A stretch of 64,000 nt of DNA, from NCBI GenBank assembly GCA_934045905.1, contig OW203765.1, positions 23,410,159 through 23,474,158 of the forward strand, in the 5' to 3' direction. Source of the DNA: Leuctra nigra (taxonomy: Eukaryota; Arthropoda; Insecta; Plecoptera; Leuctridae). Positions 25,684 to 39,800 of this stretch are shown piece after piece. The position numbers were made by a program, and so were the translations under genes. The notes below the pieces were generated by a model. It had not been told where the DNA came from. It did not search any database and saw only the letters and a list, made by a program, of their open reading frames with translations. The first letter of the stretch is position 1; every line of letters starts with the position of its first letter.

Positions 25684-26021
25684 GCTGCTCAACGAGCTGT
25701 TCAGCGAAGTTCAAGAACTTTTTGCGTAAAAAAGCTTCGAAGTTTCGACGACCATCGAAGTTATGTGATATTTGCTCTCAAATCGCTCCAAGGTTGTCAC
25801 TTCATCAATTGTTTACACTGTGATTGTATGAAGAGAGAAGAAAATGGGGAAATTCATACCAAACTTTAAATGGTTTTTCCTAAAAATGTGACAGTGATCT
25901 TACGACTAATACCTGCTGTGATCCAGGAGTCAATTTGGACTGTCATTCATGTTCACACATGATAAACAGTATTTTTATATGAAATATGATTTTTACTGAA
26001 TCCCTCAGTTAGGTGAATGTT

Positions 26022-26275
26022 AATAAATACCAACTGCAATGTGAAAAGATTTTCCTCGAGTGGGAAAATCTTATCTATCTTCAAACCCTATCTTCTGACC
26101 CTATCTTCAAAATCGGTAAGTTGCTAACGCAGCTTATATTGGAACAAAGCCGCTGCACTGTGAACTGCCTCGATAGCTCAGCTGGTAGAGCATCTGACTG
26201 GATATCGGAAGGTCGTGGGTTCGAGTCCCACTCGAGGAAAATCTTTTCACATTGCAGTTGGTATTTATTAGTATT
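26022..26275. repeat. Inverted repeat enclosing a tRNA-like sequence
   Basis: The left arm AATAAATACCAACTGCAATG...TTTTCCTCGAGTGGG mirrors the right arm CCCACTCGAGGAAAATC...TGCAGTTGGTATTTATT over about 45 bases. The right arm is contiguous with the 3' part of the tRNA-like sequence, so the left arm is an inverted partial copy of tRNA 3' end plus tail. A further tail fragment is at 5437-5466. Confidence 0.8.
26167..26238 (+). pseudogene. tRNA-Phe-like sequence, probably a SINE head
   Basis: A 72-base cloverleaf folds in full: D stem GCTC/GAGC, anticodon stem TCTGA/TCGGA, loop CTGGATA, T stem GTGGG/CCCAC with loop TTCGAGT, and an acceptor stem of six pairs with a G-A mismatch at 1-72. The literal anticodon is GGA (serine), but there is no long variable arm, and the body resembles animal tRNA-Phe (GACTGAAGATC-type region altered to GACTGGATATC). 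Both Pol III boxes are intact. The end pairing mismatch, altered loop and the repeated tail argue for a tRNA-derived repeat rather than a working tRNA gene. Confidence 0.6.
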
Positions 26276-26279
26276 TTTA

Positions 26280-29200
26280 TACTTTGTCATTTGAAGTTGC
26301 TTTCTGCAAGAAGCATATAAACTATGATTTATGTCGTTTAAGGGAAAGGATCGTCTTTTAAACCGCATTTTTAAGATTGTGACCGTTTCATCGAAGATTG
26401 CAGTGAAGCGCCATAGTTGTAGAAAATAAATTGAACTCTGAATCGTTCACGACTATTAAAAAATTACTCAAAAGAGATGGTTTTAAAAAAATTCAAATTA
26501 AGCTCTCATAACTTTTTTTTTTAAAATTGATCAATTGTGCATAAAGAGCAATCAACTTCTAAAATTTAGTCCCGTCGGCATATTTTTACCTGTCTATATT
26601 CAACGAGCCGGTCGTAATCTAAAAAATGGCGTAGGTCGTCATTGTGGTCCTTCACTTTATTGGCTCGTAATCCGTGGATTCTATTTATTGTGTTCTGTGC
26701 GTGTTTGTTTTTATTTTGTTCAAATATACATTCATGAACTGAAATGTAAAACTTGTGAATGGAATCGAATACATGTTCAACGATCATTTAACTAAGTTTA
26801 TTCACATTGCCGACTAATCAGTGAAATAGACACTGATTATGTATATTTGCTATAGTCATAAGGCATCCCATATGAGATAATGATTATGCATACAATACAA
26901 AGTATTCTGATAACAACTGTGATAAACGAAAGTGTGTCACTGTGCAGCCAAAATAGTGTAATTGTAGTCAGTAGAAATTCGTTCTAATATTAAAAAATCA
27001 GTTTTTTTATTGACATGACAAAATATCAACCACATTTCATATTTTATATTTATTGTGTTTTAAGAATTCTTTATACAAATTGAGAATAAGGTTCAACACA
27101 GATTTCAAAACAATTTTAATTTTATCATGTCCATTAATCAAGATGTCTTATTCGTGCATTTCTTCACCTAAAGCTGAGTCCACATAGACCGTTTTTACGT
27201 TTTCCGTTTTCCGTTTTTTCATACCGACCAATCACATATCCAGAAACCGCTCAAGGGAGACTTGTGATTGGCGATTGGTTAAAGAAAAAAATGAAGATGC
27301 AAAACGCAAAAACGGTCTATCACTTGTTAACTCACAATATTTGGGCAGACATTCTGTAATTTTTTTAAATGGTGCAGAGTATTACTAAAAGACATATAAC
27401 TTTGCAAAAAAGCTATTTAGTTACTGTCTTGTGATTACTAGATTTGTGGATGCGATTTATATTATCTGTCTTCAATTCATTTGAAATACAGATAGTATTT
27501 TTATACCAGCGTCATTTAAAATTTAGCATTTCAAAAATAAAATTGATACTCTTTGTAAGTAAATTTAATCGCAGTAGAGTGAAACCCCCGGAGTGAGCTT
27601 AAAGCTTCCTCCTCAGCTTCCAAGCCCCCCCCCCCCCCCCCCCACTTCATCACATCTGTCCACACGAGGCGCACGTCCCCCATCTCTCTCTGTTCCGCAT
27701 TAATGTACGTGGCAGCATGTGGAGAAACAGAGCAGGAAGATGGTTATCTTGAAAGTGGGAGGGAGATAGGAAGATGAAACTTGATAGTGTATGAGAGGGT
27801 GAGAGAGAGAGAGTTATGGGGAATTGACGCAGCGTTTCATGAAATACCGAAGTAACACTTCAGCTTGCCGAACATTCCACGCTTATAGACTGACGTTGCA
27901 GAATTGTGCGTCGTTAAATATGATTTTTGACTTTTATTTTCATATCACCAAAAATAAAAATAAATGCATCCGTTATTATTAATAATTAATTTAATAATTA
28001 ACTGATACTGATAAAATCACTGCATTTTATTAAATGATCACAGCTATTAAAGAAAATAAGTTTTTACAACAAACTTAGAGGAAGCTTTATAACTTTTAAG
28101 TGTACTTTTATCTTTGTGCTATCTTCTTGTTATGTACGGCTTAACGAGATCTGTCAGTGAGGCCTCAGCCAATGATAAGAATTTGTTGTAGGCCGGAATG
28201 GAAAGTTGAGTTTTTCCAACCGAAAGCAAACGAAAAAGTTTGAAAACTTTTCATGATTGAAAAAACTACCTCTCTAACAAAGAATGGGACTATTGTTCAA
28301 CAAACATAATGCTCTTGTTCTCTCTCTTTGCTCTTTTCACGTCTGTCTTGAATAAAGATTTTCTTCGTTACTTTTCTAACAAGTGTAATGTACACAACAA
28401 AAAAGTCATATTATAAAACTAAAGTAGAGTTTCAGCAAGAAACTGTCAGGAGAGGGCGCCAGTGTGGAAGTAGTTCTGACTTCGCCACGAGATGGGGTTG
28501 TATTCATCAAAGTATACTAACTATCGGAAACACATTGGCCCTTGTCAGATTCACATAGTCAACACACATATTTCCATAGTTTTAAATAATTAGTGTCCAT
28601 AGTGCCAAAATCAAGAAAATATGTATAACTTTACTGGCCTTTTTAATAGGTACAATTGCTACCGAAAACTATTTTGTTAATAACTAACTGTAAGCAAAAA
28701 ATATATTACCAGAGTTAAGTAATGTTCCATAAATGAATAATAACATTTTTACACCACGAATGTGTGATTATTTCAGCAAAAAAGAAGTGGCATGCTTGTC
28801 ACGTGCTATAATATTAGTATTTTTGTTTTCATATCTAACTCCATATCGACCTACATTCAGATAAAATATATACAAACATATCGTATTCCACATAGAGAAG
28901 TATACTCGAAACACCAACTGTCCTAGTATAAAAATGTGTCTTTGTAGATAAGCATAAAGGATGACACTTTTTGACTTCAAACAGTAAGAATACAGCGACA
29001 ATGCTGATGCTCTCATTGTATTGTTCTGTTTCTAAGGATGGAACTGAGTTTGTAGAATGTTTTGCCAGATTTATTATCTTCAAGTGCAGCTTGTGGTGAC
29101 TTTTACAACTCGCCTGCTACATTTCACAGCAGCGATAATTCCCGAGTTCGCAGTTGTTGAATTAATGTCATAAATCTGTCTCCTCGCGAGATGAAATAAC

Positions 29201-30624
29201 ACGATTACACACAGCACTATTACGTCATAACTTCATCAAACCTCTCGTCATTCTTGTTTTACGCTGTTTTTAATTAAATTAGAATTTACAACTCCTTTAA
29301 TGAGAATCAGGGGGTTAGAGTGTGAATGAGGTTCAAAAGTCACTCTGAAAATAATCAATTTTAATTATGTGCATTTCAAAGGATTCAGAAACTCTGTGTT
29401 TGACTTCATCATTTATTTATTTTATGGGGTTTTCCTAACACAACCTCACGTGATGGGTATATTTAATTAAAATTAATACCTTGTTATGGCTATTTAATCT
29501 AAACATGCCATAATAAAAAGGACTCTGTTTAGGTTTTAGAAATTACTTGGCAGTTGACAACATTTAAATGTTCTATTATATATTTTTTAAAATATTAAAA
29601 TATTTAATCAAATATGTTTAGTAATTTTGATTTATATTTGTAACATCCCTCCGTGTTCGGCAGCATGTATAGCTAGGCGTAAAATGACGTAGTTGTGCCT
29701 GCTAAATAAGCTAGCTGGGCTCTTCCCAAAGTCCACGAAAAAAAGAGGTATTTTCTATAAAAGCATCATATTTACTCAATTAGTTAAGTACCATATGCAT
29801 TGTTGAAAATTCCAAGTCAAACTTCAACCTAACTTTACTTTAGAGAGAATAGTTGACTGAAGTGAGTAAAAAAGATTTTAAATATATTGTAAGTTGATTT
29901 AAACTGTCCCGCACAAGTACTATAGTTTTCAACCGCAATATTTTGTAACTGGAAGAAAGCCATCTTTAAACAGTTTCAAATCACTTACTCCTGTCTCACT
30001 ATTCTACCCTCCATTAAACATCTTTATAGATCCTAAGAGTCGTGCGTTCGAACCCCGCCAAGGGCATGATCAAGACGTTTTATGACGTCTCATCAAGACG
30101 CCATGGAGAAAGAAAGCTTTCAGAGCAAAAGAAAGTAGCAATTTTCTCGTCGAGTGTCGTCTTTATGTCCCAGGGCGGGTCTGGTTTTACTTTCTACAAC
30201 ATTAATGACGCACGGTACAGATATGACGTCATCTGATGAGGTGATAACAAATAGGTCCACGCCCATTTTGATATACAATTCGCGAGTTGGTAATGAACAA
30301 TCTCTTTTATAAATCTAATTGCGAAATGATCAACTGATAATTATTTTTTTATTATACATTGTAGTTGTACCTAGAGCAAATGCGTGTAGAATCCACACAA
30401 AAGGCTCTGTTTTAAATATCATTATCACTAATTCTTGGGATACGAATGCGTTTTTCAGCAAGAATAGCGAAAGTCTCAATTTAAAATGTGTTTCTTAAAA
30501 CTCTTTTCCTCATAAGTAATTGATAAGGCCAGTTTTGTTCATCACAAAAGATTAATTACTATCCGGTTTTCTATTTTCTAGCAAGACCGGGCTCTGGTTT
30601 CACCATATACTAGAAATATAGTTT
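26280..30624. other. Non-coding stretch with small elements
   Basis: Contains a probable MITE at 27173-27325 (left ATAGACCGTTTTTACGTTTT against right AAAACGCAAAAACGGTCTAT), a 19-base C run at 27625-27643 beside purine-rich GGGAGGGAGATAGG sequence, and an isolated B-box-like CGTGCGTTCGAACCCCGCC at about 30041. No exon is supported. Confidence 0.5.
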
Positions 30625-30625
30625 A

Positions 30626-33600
30626 TCTAGTGGAGCGGTCGCTCCACTCAGCCAAGTCGTCCCGTACACTCACAGTCACTCAACATACCGTAAATGCCTA
30701 TATAAACTGAGGAGCAGACCAACTACTTTTACTGTAAGCAACAACTTAGCATTTTCGGCCTACTGGATCTCAACAATATAGAAAATCTCTCACTGTTGTG
30801 AAATGTCTTAATTTTGAGCTATGGCCCACATGACAACATATACATCACGCGACAACAACCAGTCATTCCGTTTACGACCTAGAGGGCCGAGAAAATCGTG
30901 AAATTACACCGCTTTCATCTGCTTCTTCTTCTTCTTCTTCTTCTTCATATGATACCCGAAAAAGTTGCTGTCACCGCCACAGCCTAAACGGCTGAACCGA
31001 TCAACCTGAAATTTTTACCACATATGCACTTTTGGCGTCTGATGATACCTTGCCTCTTGTGATTTTTTGTGCCGCCATTTTTAAACCGGAAGTGACGTCA
31101 TATCTCAAAAACGTCTGGACCGATTAGAACGAAATTAGCGCCATTCGATTTAGATGGTCATCTATATGAAGTATCATTAATAAAATATCTATTTTCTTAT
31201 TTTCTAAACCGGAAGTGACGTCATAAATACGCAATATTTAACTTATTTCAACAAATTATTCTTAAAATATACATAATTAACTTACATTGTAACATAGACA
31301 ATACAAACTATAAATTCAAGATTGCAGTGTACTCGGCCGCCATTCCTGAAACCGGAAGTGACGTCATATATCTAAAACGCCTGTACCGATTGCAACTGAA
31401 CTAGCGCCTGCGTATTCATTCTGCAATTTATTTGAAAAATCAATTGTGAAAAATAAATAAACAAATTAACGGTACCGGAAATGGCGGCAGGAACCACTAA
31501 ATGAAACCGGAAGTGACGTCATATATTACAAACGGCATGACCGATTTTACGGAAATATAGGGATTATGAATTCAGATGGTCGTTCATAAAGTATCAACTA
31601 GATTGTTTTCCTATTACCTATACCGGAAATGACGTCATAAATATGCTAAATGACGTCATAAATATGATAATTGACACTAAATTCACCACTTTATACTTTT
31701 AAATAGATATTTAGTAAACTTACTTTGTAAATAATTATAAATTCAAGGTTGCAGTGTTCTCGGCCGACATTTTTAAAACCGGAAGTGACGTCATATATTG
31801 AAAACAGCTGTACCGATTGCAACCAAATTTTGGAAATGTGTAGGACTAATAATTATGAATTAAAGACGACATTATTTTCGGCCGCCATTGTTAAAACCGG
31901 AAGTGACGTCATATATCGAAAATGGCTGTACCGATTGCAACCAAATTTTGGAAATATGGAGGACTAATGATTATGAATTAAATACGACCTTTTTTTCGGC
32001 CGCCATTGTTAAAACCGGAAGTGACGTCATATATCAAAAACGGCTATACCGATTGCAACCAAATTTTGGAAATATGTAGGACTTATAATTATGGATTAAA
32101 GACGACATTATTTTCGGCCGCCATTGTTAAAACCGGAAGTAACGTCATATATCAAAAACGGCTGTACCGATAGCAACCAAATTTTGGAAATGTGTAGGAC
32201 TTATAATTATGAATTAAAGACGACATTATTTTTGGCCGCTATTGTTAAAACCGGAAGTGACGTCATATATCGAAATCGTCTGTACCGATTGCAACCAAAT
32301 TGTAAAATTATGTAGGACTAATAATTTTTAATTAAAGACGACATTATTTTCGGCCGCCATTGTTAAAACCGAAAGTGACGTCATACATCGAAAACGGCTG
32401 TACTGATTGCAACCAAATTTTGGAAATACGGAGGACTAATAATTATGAATTAAAGACGACATTATTTTCGGCCGCCATTGTTAAAACCGGAAGTGACGTC
32501 ATATATCAAAATCGTCTGTACCGATTGCAACCAAATTGTGCAATTATGTAGGACTTATAATTATGAATTCAAGACGACATTATTTTCGACCGCTATTTCA
32601 AAACCGGAAGTGACGTCATATATCGAAAACGGCTGGATCGATTATAACGAAACTTAAGCTATTCTTCTTGGATAATCATTTTCGTCTTATACCAAACGCA
32701 ACTTTTCTTAGTAACCAAATCGGTTGAGGCGTATTTTTTTAAAGAAATTAGTCCCTGCTCGGACATGTGCTACAAGTTGTATGAATAAACTAACAAAAGA
32801 AGTGATATCCCAGAAAAAAACACTCCGTGTAAAAAAGGCAGCCAAGTCTCTTTACTTTAAAAAAATTCAACACCGAAAAGGAGTGATATCAAAAAAGGAG
32901 CCAAGTCAATGACATTTCCAAATATTTAATCGTTTTTTTGAAATAAAAGAATAAACACCGAGAAATACTTTACAAAAGGACTTGGCGCATCGTTTGTTTA
33001 AATACATTTTTCGATTCATAAGCATATGCCATTTATATACAACCGTCATTTAGAATTTTTAGAAAAATAGGGAAACATCTTTCAATTACATATTATACAT
33101 ACCTACTGTAAAATATTTTCTATTAGAATATGTATGTAGGTACGCGATAAAACTTGTTGCCTATGTTTTCTATAAATACACAATAGTTAGTTATCTTCGT
33201 AATATTGTTTCGTGGTCAACATAATTAAGTCTCATGCGTTAAACCTTCTCATCATGAAATACATTTCTATTAATCCACATTTTATAACAAAACATTTCAC
33301 AAAGTACATAGTCTCATTGAATTTCTATTAAAAATTTTAACTTTATACACTTGACACTTCAAAAATATATAATAGTGTTCCAAAGATAGTTCGTAATTAT
33401 TTGACAACGTTTCATGAATTCCTTCAGTGAAGATCAAATTATGAAAAGATACCCTTCAAATATCACCATATTAACAGTGCTATAAGAATATGTATGAGCC
33501 CACTTCCAATTGTTATTTAATTCTTCCATCCTTATATTACTTATCTATTACAGCATGAAATCTTTCTTCTATCGCCATTGACAAAACTATAAAATAGCCA

Positions 33601-33896
33601 TTACTAAAAGTAGCTTGATTCATAGATTCTGGCTCTAATAGAAAGAGGAAAATGTACCTACTTTAAATTTCTTTCCACTTTTAGTATTGAATGAGGTCTT
33701 AAAAAAACGATGCGCCAAATCCTTTTGTAAAGTATTTCTCGGTGTTTATTCTTTTATTTCAAAAATACGATTAAATATTTGGAAATGTCATTGACTTGGC
33801 TCCTTTTTTGATATCACTCCTTTTCGGTGTTGAATTTTTTTAAAGTAAAGAGACTTGGCTGCCTTTTTTACACGGAGTGTTTTTTTCTGGGATATA
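30626..33896. mobile_element. Composite fold-back element, copy 3, expanded (family A)
   Basis: The left terminus ATCTAGTGGAGCGGTCGC matches the other copies; a CTT microsatellite lies at 30921-30946. There are about fifteen modules, with about thirteen perfect TGACGTCA sites between 31093 and 32620, almost all preceded by ACCGGAAGT or ACCGGAAAT and many by GGCCGCCATT. Between about 31763 and 32640 the modules form a regular tandem array of 118-bp units. The fold-back end has arms 32804-32993 and 33708-33896, but the loop is about 714 bases instead of about 85, so the loop may hold an insertion. Translations of the array give a 63-residue recurring frame that I regard as incidental. Confidence 0.8.
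31763..32640. repeat. 118-bp tandem array inside family A copy 3
   Basis: The CGGCCGCC motif recurs at 31879, 31997, 32115, 32233, 32351, 32469 and 32587 (as CGACCGCT in the last), an exact 118-base spacing, with one earlier unit at 31763. Each unit holds AAAACCGGAAGTGACGTCAT (one unit has AACGTCA), a TGTACCGATTGCAACC block, and AATTATGAATTAAAGACGAC. Confidence 0.92.
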
Positions 33897-36800
33897 ACTT
33901 ATGGATAATCTGAGAGAAAATTTTTCGTCAAGGTCTTCTATGCATTTCGGAGGTATGCTTTTCCACGCGTTCACCAAGCGTTTTTCTAGTTTTCTCAAGG
34001 CTAAAATCTTAGACAATTGGGTAAAAATGGAATTTCATAAATAAACTTATTTAGTGCCGTGCAGTGAAAGTTCTGAAAATAACGAAATTAGAACCGCAAC
34101 AAATTCCAGCTATAACTTTGAATGTCAATGTTTATTTGAATCCGACTATTATTATAAATGTTTTTGCGCAGCATCTTACAAAAATAGGAATTGTTTCGAA
34201 ATATTCCATAAAAACAGAGTATAAATTAATCGAATCTAAATATTAATCTAATTCCTGGTATTGATTCACTAAACATCCGTGTCTGGGATTAAGACATCGT
34301 TATTTTTGTGTCGGGACGACGCCTTGTTCCCAGGCGTCGCAACGCGTGTCCTAGGCGCCGCGACGCTTGTTCCATGCGTCGACTTGGTTGAGCTTGATTA
34401 GCAGCACTGCAAGTGCAGAGAGTGTAGAAGGCGGGTCATTACAACTCGCTGGTGACTCAGCTGAGATAGTGTAATACGGAGTTGCGTATATTGATGTGAT
34501 GGCCGGTCTTCTATAGATTTAGTGAGGTGTTGAGTTCCCAATTGAAGCTTTCAAGTTATTTGGTATGAAATGATGAAATCTTGAAAAGGGTCGGTTTTAT
34601 ATTCGCCGTATATTGGTTGAATAACTATATTTTGAGACTTTCACGTCCATACATTTATTTGAAATGTTATTTTCAACACTGGAATCATGTACGTCAAAAG
34701 AATTTAATAGGATGTAGAAGCTATAAATTGATTTGAGGAATCAAGTCATAAAATAATATTTTCTGACATTGAACTACTACTTGACATACGACTTCACATA
34801 ATAATGTGTCCATACGTGACTTTGTAAAAGGGTCGATAAAATCTAGCTATAATTCAATTGATGTACTTGAACTTTTGCTAAGCGTCCACTTTAAAGTTAG
34901 GTGTATACATGCATATTGATCTCTTTCTTCTTATTGGACTTTGATAGAAATTGCAGTAGAATATGCATAAATATGCTCCATTTCTGAAAGCATTTGTGTA
35001 TTTTGTCTTTGAAAGCCGGTGATAACCTTGATAATGAGCTACTAGTTTTCTTTCTCACAAAATGGAGCCTTTTAATGTATCTTTTATCCCCCTTCTCTCG
35101 ATATACAGACCTCATTAGACTTTATAACATATCCCACTAAAATCTACCAAAATGTTTACACAGTTTCACTTCATTCTCATGAAAAAGTTCAAACAAAAGT
35201 CTCGTCCAATACAAACAATGAACGGAAGCGATATCATTTTCCCAAACCCCACCCAAACGCATGGGGGCAGTTTTCAAAGAGCTCAAACTCACAAGAGAGT
35301 GACTTATCAAGCAGAGGTCAGTTCCAGGTCAAAGAGCTTAACAGGAAATACACCGCGAGCGTTGATCGCAAGTTCTAATAATACGATGTGATTGGACGAA
35401 ATCCTATTCGTAACGTCAATAAAAAACAGCTAACGACAAATAGCTGTGGAATCCAATATCATGTTTCGATGGCGCTCGTTCATAAAGGATATGCGATATC
35501 GCTAAAATAATAAAGCGAGGAACATGCATTGCTCTGAGTCAATATTAGTACCTACTTGAAATTCAGTTTTATATGGACTGGGATTTTAGTTGGTTTTGAA
35601 AATATCCAATACAGCATTTTGTATGCATAAATCTGAATGAATTGGAGTCCAGACAATCATATATGCGTTTAGTTTAAAGATGATTTGGAAACATATTTTG
35701 AATGCATATCTATAATTTTATTCCTCAACATATAGTAAGACTGTTTGTTTTTAAACACCAATGATTTTATGTTTCATCTATTTATTCATGTTGTTACCTG
35801 GAAATTAAACTGCAGGATAAGTTTTCTCATGAGCCATCTCACATAATATGCATTGGTTTATTGTTGTAATATTCAGCAGTTATCTACTAGACTTACCTAA
35901 ATGCGAATTGCGAATTTTATTGAGAATAACATTTGAAACGAAATGGGGGAAATGGAAGAAAGCAATAATAGTTTGAATTTATTGTTTCATAGAACTAGAA
36001 TCAGACGATCTCTTCATCTTTCAAGAAGGCAGTCCTGTTTTAATCTCCATAAATAATGTTCAACATATATTATGTTCCATGAGAGAGTTCAAGAGAATCC
36101 AAACCAAAAGCCTCCAATTCTTGACGCTATGAGCGTTTTATTTCAGTTTAAATTAAACTTTAAGTTAGGGAATAGTGGATATTTTTGCCTTTAGATACTT
36201 TCTGACCACTTCAATGTGCGAAAACTATAATCACACTTTAGTGCAAAGTAAAATAGATTCCAGGAAATGGAGCCACTTAGTGTGTACAACTAATTCTCTC
36301 GTGAATAGATAGTATAATTATCCAATTCAAATACACAATTTGCAATGCAGATGTATTTACATCCAATTACTTTGTTTTTGTTGGTGAAATTAATTTAACA
36401 ACCAAAATTAATCAATTGAACAATGTATCTATCAGTAAATTCAAATCAAATTACATTAATTCAGTGTTCAGTTTACATATATCAACAAGAAAAACACACA
36501 ACAAAAACACATCTCAATTGCGATAAAATAAACCACCAGCTTATCTCGACGCTTCTGGGCAAAAACCCTCACGCTATCAAAACCAATAAAGTGTCAGTGC
36601 GACGCCTAACTATAACCGACGCTACCACCGTCGCGACGCCGTTCTCTAATATGTCTTTACGGGGCTTATATCAAGATTTGCAGCGTCTGCAAAAGCCATT
36701 AAAACTGCCAGCAAGGTCTTGCGGGTGGAACTATATTAGATTTCCTGCACAGGTAGATACAAACCCTGAAGCCCCAGTCAATTTGATCAGACGCGCGGTG

Positions 36801-39800
36801 TTCGTGGTTTTCGATTGAAGTTTAGTGCTGCGATGCGTGGTACAGAGGAAAAGTGGAGGTATATGAATATATTTCACGTTCGAGTCTTGTATTGAAATAT
36901 AGTGAATACGATGTTTATTGAATCGAAAATTATAGCTAGCTTTAATTATTTTTGAAAACACAGAATAAATACATTTTTATTTTCACTTCTACAAAACATT
37001 TTACAAGAACTTAATCATGTGAGCCACACTTAAAATATGATAAATAATTTACATGACATACAGACAAATTAATTTAATCCAAGAAAATTTTCTTTCATAA
37101 GTTGGTTTGAATCATGGAATATGTCCCGATTAAAAGTAAAAATTAAGTTGAAAATATAGAGTGATGCTCGACTTGAGGTCTTAACGGTTTCTAATTGTGT
37201 CTCTTTAATACTGAACATAACATTTTCACGTATCTCCAAACATTGTTTGAATTATTTATTTTTTCTGGTAGCGACGCAAAGGCTGTTGTATAGGTAAAGT
37301 TGTATTCTCTACAGTTCCAGTTTACCTCAAGAAAAACAGTTTAAAATGTTGTATTTACGTTTAGGTAGTTCTGTAGATGAAAACAAAAGTCGTGGTCGGA
37401 ATGAGAAAATTCTGGTGATATTATGTATATTGCAAAGATATTGCATTTTAAAACATTATTAGTGTATATAGCTTTTTGAACCAATAACAGATTGTAATAC
37501 AATTTTTATATTCAAAACTCGATGCAAAGGTGAGAAAATAATGACATTTTACGACTTGTAACCCTTTGACACGAAATTGCGTACATAATTGACTTTTTTC
37601 ACATTGTAAATGTTAATTAACAATTCAAAAGTTTACCAAATTCGGAAAAACCGAGGTCCCAACACAGTATAGCCAAAGATTCTTCTTTGACAATACAGCA
37701 GATTGTGACCAACTAGCTACACAATACATATTGTCTTTTTTATCCAACAACGAGTAATCTCTATTTGTCAAAGAGCAAAGTTTTTGCTCCACGTCGATTT
37801 GTTTGAAGTTACGTTCTGTTTTGTCGAAGTCGAATGTAATAAGAACCTTGCATGCGAAGAGCTTCGCATCCGTTGAGAGATTGCGGTTAAAACAAAACCA
37901 AACAACTTAATCTCGTTCCTCTTCGTGCAGAAGCTCTACAATGAAGAAGATAAAAGAGAACTACGGTCTGCACACAGATAAGGAGGACACTCACAACAGT
38001 AGGCAGGTCATGGGCTGAGACATGTATCAAAAGCCAGAACAACAGTGTGTTATCGGCCAGGTATTTGCAAGACTTTGTTCTGAAAGACTGGACATAAATA
38101 ATTGAGCACACTGTTAAATCGTAGTCATTCCGATATTTGGCAACAATTGATCTGGATTGCAGTTACTATTGGTGACATTTCTTACTTCTCAAGCCTGATT
38201 TCTGTACAATTTCTTCTTCGACTTCTTTGACTCATTTCCCCTTTCACACAATGTTGTATTTACACATATGCTAAACAAGAAATTGATCCGTGGAAATTGA
38301 GTTACGATTTATACTGTCATATTATTCTAGTTAATCAAAACATCTTAGAATTTTAATCTATTATCTTATAGTCTAGCCCCTCTTGGAGTAGAATGTTTAT
38401 AATATTCTTTCTAATCTCAGTTCTAATCTCGCTACATATGTATAATCTCAGGTTTTAGTTAATTTTGATTCATTTTGATATAATATCGAGTCATCAGAAC
38501 CACTCAATCATGAGATTTTTACTTTTTCTCTTTTTCCTACCACGCCACACAAAAATGCTCCATTCAACTTTAAGCTTGGCAAAAGCTATTTTTACAGTCA
38601 GGTAACCCCTACAGGTTCAACATATTTGTCTTTGTGAATTTTTGTAACTGACAAACTGTAGAAAAGCGAAAAGCGAAAATACCCTAACAAATGGGGTGTA
38701 ATTATGACAATTCTATTCGTAATTTGCAAGTCACAGCCTTCATTGGTCACAATCTGTCACATTCTGTATTTTTGTCGATTAATGGTTATGCCTGTGCAAT
38801 TGTAGGCTCCGAAGAACTCTTTCATATTAGGAGGAATCACTCACTTAACAAAAATCCAATGATTTAACTCCATTCTGTAAGATAAATCAGATCTGTCTAA
38901 CGTACCAACCTAATGTCCACTCTCTGGGTACATTCATTTTTTTGCATTGTCGATGTTAGACAAAAGAAGCTCTTGCAAGCTATGAATTCCTCTTCTCTCA
39001 TTGTACAAATAGTGAACTCGTATTTATTATAATTCCATCCCAGTCTGATTTTGCATGCATAAAACGACATTTTGCTGACTGCATTATTACGTTTTCATCT
39101 CGATTTGTTTGCTTTTCGATACGAAATATGTCAAGAAAGTACATTACATAACAAGTAGTAATGAATAAAACATGATTTAAACATGCAATGCAACTTCGTT
39201 TAATATTTTCATCAGAATTTTAGGTTAACCTCTCTAGCAGTTATCCTACTTTTATTTATGTTTCAAATTTGCACTCTTAATTAAAGCGAATTTTCTCTCT
39301 GGCAAAGTTTTCTACCCAGGATTCTTTGAAACACTGTAGGGGTTGTGAAAATACCATCGTTTATCCTCCTCGAGTGGAGAAAATTCCTCCTTCAGGAATA
39401 AATTACGTCCCGACTCACGCGACGGGAAAAGAAAGCAGAAATAGAAAGCTCACGAGTAATTAGAAAGCCTTCAGATTGACGAGAGACCGACACGACGTAA
39501 TACCTCTTTTGAATAATTTAGCACGATGTTTCTTCGAAGTTGAAACTCGAGGTATGAGATGAGTGCAAATTGCTATACTTTCAGGTCACAGAAATGTAAG
39601 GTGCATGTCTATGCATTTGAAAACTACATCAATGCATCGTGCTCTAATGATGGGGTGAACGGATCTTTAAGTAGTTATAATTATCCCTAGACCATACTCA
39701 ATTGAAGAGCAATGGATCATTATAAAATTATTCTCGACGAATAATAGAATAATAATAGATTATCTAATATTTATCATTAATAATAATTAATAGATTAATA

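Noticed and set aside
27625..27643. C-run as a functional element
   Set aside because: Homopolymer runs here and at 55594-55610 are probably slippage products and their length may be a sequencing artefact.
31749..32551. Series of similar 63-72-codon plus-strand frames
   Set aside because: They arise from the 118-bp tandem array inside family A copy 3. No splice or start context, and the same array is non-coding in the other copies.
36423..36818. 131-codon plus-strand open frame
   Set aside because: No recognisable domain, mixed AT-rich and GC-rich codon use, and no convincing neighbouring exons. It may be chance in a GCGTC-rich patch.
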